Positions 1 to 4,560 of a stretch of 7,405 nt of DNA are shown here, in pieces. Position numbers and translations under genes: made by a program. Under the pieces are notes generated by a model that ran no database searches, was not told where the DNA came from, and saw nothing but the letters and a program-made list of their open reading frames with translations. Source of the stretch: Gammaproteobacteria bacterium. GTDB taxonomy: Bacteria > Pseudomonadota > Gammaproteobacteria > Steroidobacterales > JABDKV01. Where the stretch lies: contig JAOTXR010000097.1 in assembly GCA_029862285.1 (NCBI GenBank), positions 1-7,405 on the forward strand, in the 5' to 3' direction. Every line of letters starts with the position of its first letter. Position 1 is the first letter of the stretch.

Positions 1-39
1 GACGCTGACGGTCCGTTCGACTGCTCCAATCTGCCGTAA
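1..39 (+). CDS. C-terminal end of an unidentified upstream gene (partial)
   Basis: Frame 1 is open from the first base and reads DADGPFDCSNLP followed by TAA at 37-39. A strong GC-rich hairpin begins 6 bases after the stop, as expected at the end of a gene, which is the main reason to believe it. Twelve residues are too few to assign a family. The tail carries no PEP-CTERM signature (no PEP motif, no hydrophobic helix, no basic end), so it is not a second protein of that class. It could also be an open frame by chance. Confidence 0.4.
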   Translation, partial: DADGPFDCSNLP

Positions 40-44
40 GGATC

Positions 45-74
45 GTGGGCGCCGGCTTTAAGGCCGGCGCCCAC
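45..74 (+). terminator. GC-rich perfect hairpin, terminator-like without a T tract
   Basis: Perfect 12-base arms GTGGGCGCCGGC (45-56) and GCCGGCGCCCAC (63-74) enclose the 6-base loop TTTAAG. It lies just after the stop codon at 37-39. No T run follows on either strand, so it is not a classical intrinsic terminator. It may protect the 3' end of the upstream mRNA, or work together with the true terminator at 148-176. Confidence 0.5.
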
Positions 75-94
75 ATTATCTGGATTATGTTAAC

Positions 95-176
95 CGAAGA
101 CCTCGCGACAACAAACACTTAGCAGAGGTGTGAGTTGTCCGTATTCAAGGGGCCGCGATGCGGCCCCTCTTTTTTT
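95..176 (+). ncRNA. Candidate small RNA A (or structured 3' UTR of the upstream gene)
   Basis: Between the hairpin at 45-74 and the terminator at 148-176 lies one nested stem-loop. GACAAC (107-112) pairs with GTTGTC (134-139). After an AA/GA internal loop, ACAC (115-118) pairs with GTGT (128-131), leaving a 9-base loop around AGCAGAG. A stem-loop followed closely by an intrinsic terminator is typical of a bacterial sRNA or of a long 3' UTR. The only promoter-like element is a weak -10 (TATGTT, 86-91) without a good -35, so the 5' end given here is a guess. No ORF with a ribosome binding site is visible. An alternative reading is an attenuator leader for the PEP-CTERM gene, but that gene starts about 200 bases beyond the terminator and has its own promoter candidate. 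Confidence 0.28.
148..176 (+). terminator. Intrinsic terminator
   Basis: AGGGGCCGC (148-156) pairs perfectly with GCGGCCCCT (160-168) around a 3-base loop. The stem is followed by CT and a run of T up to 176. This is a textbook Rho-independent terminator on the + strand. It ends transcription from the upstream gene or from candidate RNA A and insulates the PEP-CTERM gene. Its core GGGCCGC...GCGGCCC recurs in the terminators at 1007-1034 and 1461-1486. Confidence 0.88.
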
Positions 177-299
177 ACGCGTCCAACGCGTGTTCCGGGC
201 AGCTTTCTGCAACCTGCAATCCGGCAAAAACTGTAAAGAAATCCGACAGCTGTGGCACCAGATAGTCCACAATTTTTGATGCAAACAGCAGCCACCTTG
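177..299. other. Upstream non-coding region of the PEP-CTERM gene
   Basis: No convincing ORF is present. Two ACGCGT palindromes at 177-182 and 186-191 form a 9-base tandem. TGTGG (251-255) and CCACA (267-271) form a short inverted repeat spaced 11 bases apart that could be an operator. TGGCAC at 253-258 resembles the -24 half of a sigma-54 promoter, but the required -12 half is absent (AGTCC in its place). Nothing else stands out. Confidence 0.4.
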
Positions 300-308
300 T
301 GCGATAAT
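300..308 (+). promoter_or_regulatory. Candidate extended -10 sigma-70 promoter of the PEP-CTERM gene
   Basis: TGCGATAAT fits the extended -10 pattern TGn-TATAAT with one mismatch in the hexamer. The matching -35 position (about 280-285, TGCAAA) is poor, which extended -10 promoters tolerate. Transcription would start near 315, giving a leader of about 60 bases before the ATG at 374. It is the best promoter-like element in this gap but is a sequence match only. Confidence 0.35.
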
Positions 309-373
309 AATCACATGACCGCGGCGCAAGCGTCGTCGGCGGGTAGCAATAAGAAAATCTGAGGGAAAGATAA

Positions 374-985
374 ATGAAAAAGCAACGCAACCTGTTACTG
401 GGGCTTCTGGCAGTTTTTCTGCTGAGTTCAGCACCGGCCATGGCTACACCGCTGGGCCTGACGATGGACGACGAACCCGACATCGCCGTGGCATTTATTA
501 CCACGGCCTACAACGCCGCCGCTGCTCCTGGTGCTACTAGCTTCACGGCCAATGGCTTTGCCCTGGACATGGACCACTTGGGCAACAACACGATAATCGG
601 CGGCTCGTTCGATCTGACTGCGATCATCGACGGTGCCGGTGTCCTGGGCGGTGGCAGTTTTACCATCGGCGGAACTATCGCTGGACTGGGTTTTAATTCA
701 GGCACCCTGCTGACCGGCAATTTGACCGCCCTGGGCTTTGACCCGGCGGGTGGTGGCGTCCTGGAATGGCTGTTCGATGTGACCGGCGGTGATGCAGCTG
801 CGCTGTATGACGGCACCGGCGGCATTATCATGGCTGACACCGGTTTTGCCGGCGCCTGGGGCGCCGACTTCGGCAATTTCATGGCATCAGCCGATGTCGG
901 CATTGTGCCTGAACCCGGTATCCTGCTACTGGAGGCATTGGGTCTCACTTTGCTGGTGCTGGCACGCCGTCGCCGCAAAGTCTAA
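374..985 (+). CDS. PEP-CTERM sorting domain-containing exported protein
   Basis: This 203-residue secreted protein is built for exosortase processing. Residues 1-24 form a classic Sec signal peptide (basic MKKQR, a leucine-rich core, cleavage expected after AMA, residues 22-24). The mature part is Gly/Ala/Thr-rich, has no cysteine, and contains two GGSF-type segments (GGSFDLTA, GGGSFTIGG), suggesting a beta-rich extracellular fold. The C-terminus is the tripartite PEP-CTERM signal: VPEP (residues 178-181), a hydrophobic helix, and RRRRKV at the end. In this family an exosortase (EpsH/XrtA type) recognises the motif at the inner membrane, and the product is linked to EPS export or surface display. 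The ATG is set by GAGGG at 361-365, 8 bases upstream. A strong terminator follows 21 bases after the stop, so it is monocistronic. A glutamate (187) inside the sorting helix is slightly unusual. The mature function is not recognisable. Confidence 0.93.
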   Translation: MKKQRNLLLGLLAVFLLSSAPAMATPLGLTMDDEPDIAVAFITTAYNAAAAPGATSFTANGFALDMDHLGNNTIIGGSFDLTAIIDGAGVLGGGSFTIGGTIAGLGFNSGTLLTGNLTALGFDPAGGGVLEWLFDVTGGDAAALYDGTGGIIMADTGFAGAWGADFGNFMASADVGIVPEPGILLLEALGLTLLVLARRRRKV

Positions 986-1006
986 TCCAGGTTACTTACG
1001 AAAAAG

Positions 1007-1034
1007 AAAGGGCCGCTTATGCGGCCCTTTTTTT
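1007..1034 (+). terminator. Intrinsic terminator of the PEP-CTERM gene
   Basis: AAAGGGCCGC (1007-1016) pairs perfectly with GCGGCCCTTT (1021-1030) around the loop TTAT. The T run extends from 1028 to 1034. It lies just downstream of the TAA at 983-985 and closes the PEP-CTERM transcription unit. Confidence 0.92.
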
Positions 1035-1341
1035 GTGCTCGCCAAAACGGCTCCAGGAACGTCCGTTTCTTTTGCGCATATTGCCGACGCAGGCAAAAAA
1101 CGGGACTGATATGCATTACTTCTTATTTATTCAGAAACTGACTAGGCGTGCCTGAAAAAAATGGATATGAATTAAAACAATTCATATCCGGCAATGTTTC
1201 CTGGCATGCGTCGCAAAATTAACGCTGGCTAACGCATCCAGTCTCCGTCGCACTTTGTCAGGCTTGCCTAAGCCGTAAACGCGAGCTACTTTTAGCCCAA
1301 CTCGAATCCGCTAACGTTTAGTTAAAAAGGGCCACGCAGAA
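1035..1341. other. Intergenic region without a protein gene
   Basis: Only very short reading frames occur, such as ATG at 1111 with 14 codons and a poor ribosome binding site. The stretch is more AT-rich than its surroundings. It holds the AT-rich inverted repeat at 1163-1189 (listed as a minus-strand terminator), a small hairpin GGCTT/AAGCC at 1261-1274, and short repeats of TAACGC near 1220-1235. No tRNA cloverleaf and no known riboswitch core was recognised. Confidence 0.5.
1155..1189 (-). terminator. AT-rich hairpin with T tract, probable minus-strand terminator
   Basis: GGATATGAATT (1163-1173) and AATTCATATCC (1179-1189) are a perfect 11-base inverted repeat around a 5-base loop. Read on the minus strand, the stem is followed after one A by seven consecutive T (complement of 1155-1161), so it has the form of an intrinsic terminator. 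The only minus-strand gene upstream of it is the ATPase ending at 1485, about 300 bases away. If used, that mRNA has a long 3' UTR antisense to the candidate RNA at 1354-1486. The stem is weak in GC, so efficiency may be modest. A protein-binding palindrome is an alternative. Confidence 0.5.
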
Positions 1342-1358
1342 TATAGTCGGTCACCGAC
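1342..1358 (+). promoter_or_regulatory. Candidate -10 box overlapping a perfect dyad (promoter/operator)
   Basis: TATAGT (1342-1347) matches the -10 consensus at five of six positions. The best-spaced -35 candidate (TAGTTA, 1319-1324) matches at three of six. The -10 runs into GTCGGT-C-ACCGAC (1346-1358), a perfect 6+1+6 dyad that would straddle the start point near 1354, a typical repressor operator position. It would drive the structured segment ending in the terminator at 1461-1486. This is sequence evidence only. Confidence 0.33.
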
Positions 1359-1486
1359 GGCGGATTCACAAGAAAAAGTCGCTCGTGCGAAACAACAACA
1401 CGAACACCGGTCCGGGAATGTCCGGAGGCGACTGCCGGTAATACCTCTGCTGAGAAGTTTGGGCCGCGACTGCGGCCCTCTTTTTT
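1354..1486 (+). ncRNA. Candidate structured small RNA B
   Basis: This non-coding stretch has dense potential pairing and its own intrinsic terminator. GTCGC (1378-1382) pairs with GCGAC (1428-1432) and encloses two hairpins: TCGTG/CACGA (1383-1387 with 1399-1403, loop CGAAACAACAA) and TCCGG/CCGGA (1411-1415 with 1422-1426, loop GAATGT). ACCGG (1406-1410) can also pair with CCGGT (1435-1439) outside the closing stem, which would form a pseudoknot. A single-stranded stretch including ACCTCTGCTGAG follows, then the terminator. A promoter-like element with a dyad lies at 1342-1358. No ORF with a ribosome binding site is visible, and no adjacent + strand gene follows, which argues for a trans- or antisense-acting RNA over a cis riboswitch. 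I do not recognise a known RNA family. The 5' end is approximate. Confidence 0.38.
1461..1486 (+). terminator. Intrinsic terminator abutting the ATPase stop codon
   Basis: GGGCCGC (1461-1467) pairs with GCGGCCC (1472-1478) around GACT, followed by TC and six T (1481-1486). The T tract on one side only makes it a + strand terminator. On the minus strand no T run follows, so it is not the ATPase gene's terminator. Since no + strand protein gene precedes it, it is the main evidence that 1354-1486 is transcribed as an RNA. Its T tract overlaps the ATPase stop codon (minus-strand TAA at 1487-1485). Confidence 0.82.
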
Positions 1487-2738
1487 AGGCGCTGTCGGCC
1501 TGATCGTCGTCGACAGGATGGCTCAGGACTGTCGTCTCACGCCATTCGGAGATTTCTGACGCGGAGCCTTGCTCCTCTCCGGCCTCGGCCGAATCGCAAT
1601 AGACAAGCTCGTGATGCCCCATGACGATACGATCGCCGTCATGCAGAAGCGCACGCTGAGTCTTGGTGCCGTTAACGTAGATTCCATTAGTACTGTTGAG
1701 GTCTTTGACCCAGAATCGTCCATCCTGATCCATGACGATTTGTGCGTGATGACGGCTAATATACTCGCTCACCAATGTCACATCATTGTCTGAGTCTCTG
1801 CCAATCATGATCCGGGTATCTGTCAGATCGAACTCATTTTTCTTGTCGCCCCGTTCATTGACGACCAGGAATACGCGGCGATCGTCTGCATGGGGCTCGT
1901 CATCCATAATGAGATCAGGATCGGCATCCGCCACACGATTCAGTTCCAGTTCTTCAATCGCAGATTGGAGTATTCCGGTCGTTATACGTGGACTCTCTTC
2001 TACATACGCCGCCGTCATGGCGGTGTCGCATAAATTGACTATCAGACGCGGGACCCCACCGGTAAAACCGTAGATCTCCGCATAGGTGTCGTCGTCAAAC
2101 GGCGGCTCTGCACAACCGGCCAGTTTTAATCGATGACGAATCAGCCGCACCGTGTCGCTTTGGCTGAGCGGATCGAGTTGGGCCGAACAACTGATGCGGT
2201 CTGCGATCATGCCCAGCTCCTTGCCCTGCAGCCGCTCTTGTAGCGCCGGCTGCCCGATGAGCACGATGCTGATCAACTTTTCACTGTCTGCTTCCAGATC
2301 GGCCAACTCGCGAACGACATCGAGAACCTCTTTGCTGAGATTCTGGGCCTCTTCGATAATCAGCACGACGGGGCGTTCACGCACATTCTGGGCGAACAGG
2401 AAATTGTCCAGCAGCCCCATCAGCTTGTCCCTGCTACGCTCGAACGGCTGGCAGCCGTATTGCGACAGCACCGACTGCAGAAACTCCTCAGAATCGAGAT
2501 TGGTCAGCGTCAGGCGCGCAACTGCCACGTCTGAGGACATCTCTGCCAATACTCGATTGACCAGGATCGACTTGCCACAACCCACATCGCCGGTCACAAC
2601 CACCAGGGCATCACGCTGCGAACCGGCCTGCTCGATCGCGGCCTTGGCCCGCGTATGCTGGGGCGACAGGAACAGGAACTCGGCATCCGGTGTCAGCCGG
2701 AAGGGATGGTCCCGCAGGTTAAAAAATTCAAGGTACAC
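1485..2738 (-). CDS. GspA/ExeA-like AAA ATPase with C-terminal FHA domain
   Basis: The 417-residue protein opens with MYLEFFNLRDHPF, typical of GspA/ExeA-type ATPases and the PEP-CTERM-locus 'secretion ATPase' subfamily. The AAA module shows Walker A GDVGCGKS (50-57), Walker B VVLIIEEAQ (124-132), IGQP (161-164) and GGVPRLIVNLCD (227-238). After a linker, a complete FHA domain follows with GRDSDND (313-319), SRHHA (328-332) and NSTNGIYVNG (348-357); the family binds phosphothreonine peptides. GspA/ExeA usually end in a peptidoglycan-binding domain and transmembrane helix; neither is seen, so this looks cytosolic. The acidic tail carries ETTV (401-404), similar to the phosphorylated ETTS motif of GarA-type FHA proteins. 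The start is GTG at 2738-2736, chosen because the conserved MYLEFF begins there and an in-frame stop lies eight codons upstream; no good Shine-Dalgarno is visible. A role in assembly or export of an EPS/PEP-CTERM system is inferred from the family and the nearby PEP-CTERM gene. Confidence 0.9.
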   Translation of the reverse strand: MYLEFFNLRDHPFRLTPDAEFLFLSPQHTRAKAAIEQAGSQRDALVVVTGDVGCGKSILVNRVLAEMSSDVAVARLTLTNLDSEEFLQSVLSQYGCQPFERSRDKLMGLLDNFLFAQNVRERPVVLIIEEAQNLSKEVLDVVRELADLEADSEKLISIVLIGQPALQERLQGKELGMIADRISCSAQLDPLSQSDTVRLIRHRLKLAGCAEPPFDDDTYAEIYGFTGGVPRLIVNLCDTAMTAAYVEESPRITTGILQSAIEELELNRVADADPDLIMDDEPHADDRRVFLVVNERGDKKNEFDLTDTRIMIGRDSDNDVTLVSEYISRHHAQIVMDQDGRFWVKDLNSTNGIYVNGTKTQRALLHDGDRIVMGHHELVYCDSAEAGEEQGSASEISEWRETTVLSHPVDDDQADSA

Positions 2739-2900
2739 GGCTACGGCTTGGTACTCTTATTGCCACGAGCCTTAATACTATCAGGACCGGAGCCGACTAT
2801 CGGGCTGGTTTGGCATAAAAGTCACCCAAAGTCGTCTGTTTTGGGGGACGCTGACGACCTGCTATCGTTCGCTCTTGGCACAGCTGGAAGGGGGATTACG
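2739..2900. promoter_or_regulatory. Divergent promoter region between ATPase and amidohydrolase genes
   Basis: Both flanking genes point outward from this 162-base gap. For the minus strand, TGATAGTAT (complement of 2775-2783) is an extended -10 candidate with a weak -35 (CCGATA), placing the start about 30 bases before the ATPase GTG. For the plus strand, TGCTATCGT (2860-2868) is a weak extended -10 candidate. Two overlapping inverted repeats lie between them: CCCAAA (2825-2830) with TTTGGG (2840-2845), and GTCGTC (2831-2836) with GACGAC (2853-2858). These are plausible operator sites for a shared regulator. No clear sigma-54 site is present. Confidence 0.4.
2887..2894 (+). promoter_or_regulatory. 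Ribosome binding site that fixes the amidohydrolase start
   Basis: GGAAGGGG (2887-2894, with a further G upstream-downstream context of purines) lies 6 bases before GTG at 2901. The frame is open much further upstream, to 2655, but that extension would overlap the oppositely oriented ATPase gene and has no signal peptide. Translation from 2901 begins directly with a signal peptide, so this start is preferred. Confidence 0.75.
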
Positions 2901-4553
2901 GTGAATGCGAAGTGTTTGGCGCTGGCAATGATTGCCGGCAGTCTTCTGGCCGCGCACCCGGCCAATAGTGACACGCTTATCGAGAATATCCGTGGCTACA
3001 CCTGGCAGGAAGCCGGTTTGCACCGTTTTGCGGCACTTCGATTCGACCAGTCGGGCCGGGTCGTGGCGACCTATCCGAGCGACGCTGCACTCGACGCTGT
3101 ACCCGACGGTCCTCTGACGATAATCGACGGCCGCGGAGCAACACTATTGCCCGGGCTGATCGATGCCCATGGCCACATATTGGGTCTGGGCCGGGCCCGC
3201 TCCCGCGTGGATCTCGTTGGAACACGATCGCTGCAGGAAGCACTGGAGCGCATCGCAAAATATGCCCGAGACAACCCCGGCGACGATTGGATACTGGGAC
3301 GCGGCTGGAACCAGGAACTGTGGCAGCACAATCGTTTTCCCCGGGCGGCTGATCTGGATTCGCTGGATATCGAGCGGCCCATCCGGCTCAGTCGCGTTGA
3401 CGGACACGCTTCATGGGCAAATTCGCTGGCAATGATGGCGGCCGGAGTTAACCACATGACCGCCGATCCGCACGGTGGTCGCCTGATACGGGACAAACAC
3501 GGTAAGCCAACCGGTATCTTTGTCGATGAGGCGGAAACCCTGATAAATCGAGTTGTCCCGCCACCGACGCGACTACAGGATCGCAGGGCACTGGTTAATG
3601 CATTGCAACGGCTGGCCAGCGTTGGTCTTACCAGTGTTCACGATGCCGGTATCGATATGCGCACAGCCGCACTTTATCGTGAGCTGGATGCGGCCGGTGC
3701 GCTGCCAATTCGTGTCTATGCCATGCTGGCGGAAGATTCTTATCGCGACTTTGGCAAACCGCTGCTTGATAACGGTACAGGATTTCTTGCCATTCAGAGC
3801 GTGAAGGTCTATCTGGATGGTGCTCTGGGCAGCCGGGGCGCCGCTCTCATTGAGCCCTATTCCGATCAACCTGCCAACCGTGGATTGTTGTTCAAACAGA
3901 CAGATGCTTTCACGGCGTTACTTGACGACGCGGCGGGACGTGGCTTCCAGGTCAATGTGCATGCCATCGGCGATGCCGCGAACCAGGTTGCGCTGGACGG
4001 TTTCGCAATGCGGAAAGAAAAATCACCACTACGACATCGTATTGAACACGCCCAGGTCATCCGGATGAAAGACATCCAGCGCTTCGCCGAACTGGGCGTA
4101 ATCGCGTCGATGCAACCCACGCATGCGACCAGCGACAAGAATATGGCCGAAGACCGTATTGGCGCAGAGCGCATCAAGGGTGCCTACGCGTGGCGCCGGC
4201 TGCTGGATACCGGCGCCGTACTGGCAGGCGGATCCGATTTCCCGGTGGAACCGGAGCAGCCGATGTTCGGACTGCACGCCGCAGTTACCCGGCAAGACCG
4301 CAACAATCAACCTGATGGTGGCTGGTACGCCGATCAGTCGCTACACGCCGACGAGGCGCTCCGGATATTTACTATTGACGCGGCCTACGCCGCTGGCCAG
4401 GAACAACATCTGGGCAGCCTGGAACCGGGTAAACGGGCCGATTTCGTATTACTGGACAGCGACATTTTTGAAATTGCACCTCGCGATATCTGGCGCACGA
4501 CGGTGCGGGAGACATGGGTAAACGGCGTGTGTATCTACCAGGCAAGCAACTGA
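2901..4553 (+). CDS. YtcJ-like (Amidohydro_3) amidohydrolase, probably exported
   Basis: This 550-residue protein belongs to the metal-dependent amidohydrolase superfamily, YtcJ-like branch, which hydrolyses C-N or related bonds; the substrate is unknown. Visible metal and active-site elements are HGH (H90, H92) in PGLIDAHGH, the candidate bridging lysine K302 in VKVYLDGALGS, H354 in VHAIGDA, H383 in RIEHAQ and D446 in GGSDFP, so the catalytic set appears complete. GRGWNQELW (133-141) and DGHASWANS (167-175) are further family landmarks. Starting at GTG 2901, the N-terminus (MNAKCLALAMIAGSLLAAHPANS) is a Sec signal peptide, so the enzyme probably acts in the periplasm; residue C5 is too close to the start for a lipobox. 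An in-frame ATG at 2928 is an alternative start that would weaken the signal peptide. It is first in a tight operon with the FGGY kinase, whose start lies 7 bases after this stop. Confidence 0.88.
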   Translation: MNAKCLALAMIAGSLLAAHPANSDTLIENIRGYTWQEAGLHRFAALRFDQSGRVVATYPSDAALDAVPDGPLTIIDGRGATLLPGLIDAHGHILGLGRARSRVDLVGTRSLQEALERIAKYARDNPGDDWILGRGWNQELWQHNRFPRAADLDSLDIERPIRLSRVDGHASWANSLAMMAAGVNHMTADPHGGRLIRDKHGKPTGIFVDEAETLINRVVPPPTRLQDRRALVNALQRLASVGLTSVHDAGIDMRTAALYRELDAAGALPIRVYAMLAEDSYRDFGKPLLDNGTGFLAIQSVKVYLDGALGSRGAALIEPYSDQPANRGLLFKQTDAFTALLDDAAGRGFQVNVHAIGDAANQVALDGFAMRKEKSPLRHRIEHAQVIRMKDIQRFAELGVIASMQPTHATSDKNMAEDRIGAERIKGAYAWRRLLDTGAVLAGGSDFPVEPEQPMFGLHAAVTRQDRNNQPDGGWYADQSLHADEALRIFTIDAAYAAGQEQHLGSLEPGKRADFVLLDSDIFEIAPRDIWRTTVRETWVNGVCIYQASN

Positions 4554-4560
4554 CATCGGC

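Noticed and set aside
177..191. Tandem ACGCGT palindromes as a specific regulatory motif
   Set aside because: ACGCGT also occurs within coding sequence elsewhere in the window, so this pair may be coincidence.
253..268. TGGCAC upstream of the PEP-CTERM gene as a sigma-54 promoter
   Set aside because: The -12 half is missing: at the required spacing the sequence is AGTCC instead of TTGCW. PEP-CTERM genes in other bacteria are RpoN-dependent, but this site does not show it.
508..978. Long minus-strand frame opposite the PEP-CTERM gene
   Set aside because: Its Pro/Ser/Ala-rich translation is the mirror of Gly/Ala-rich coding sequence; it has no recognisable domain, and the + strand frame has clear signal and sorting motifs.
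1111..1155. Fourteen-codon ORF after the PEP-CTERM terminator
   Set aside because: No convincing ribosome binding site, and nothing recognisable in the peptide.
2152..2775. Plus-strand 207-codon frame opposite the ATPase gene
   Set aside because: Serine/arginine-rich low-information translation antisense to a clearly conserved AAA domain.
1..2856. GACGCTGACG repeated at 1-10 and 2847-2856
   Set aside because: The flanks do not match, and a single 10-base repeat is expected by chance at this scale.
2655..2900. N-terminal extension of the amidohydrolase to 2655
   Set aside because: It would overlap the oppositely oriented ATPase gene. GTG 2901 has a strong ribosome binding site and starts a signal peptide.
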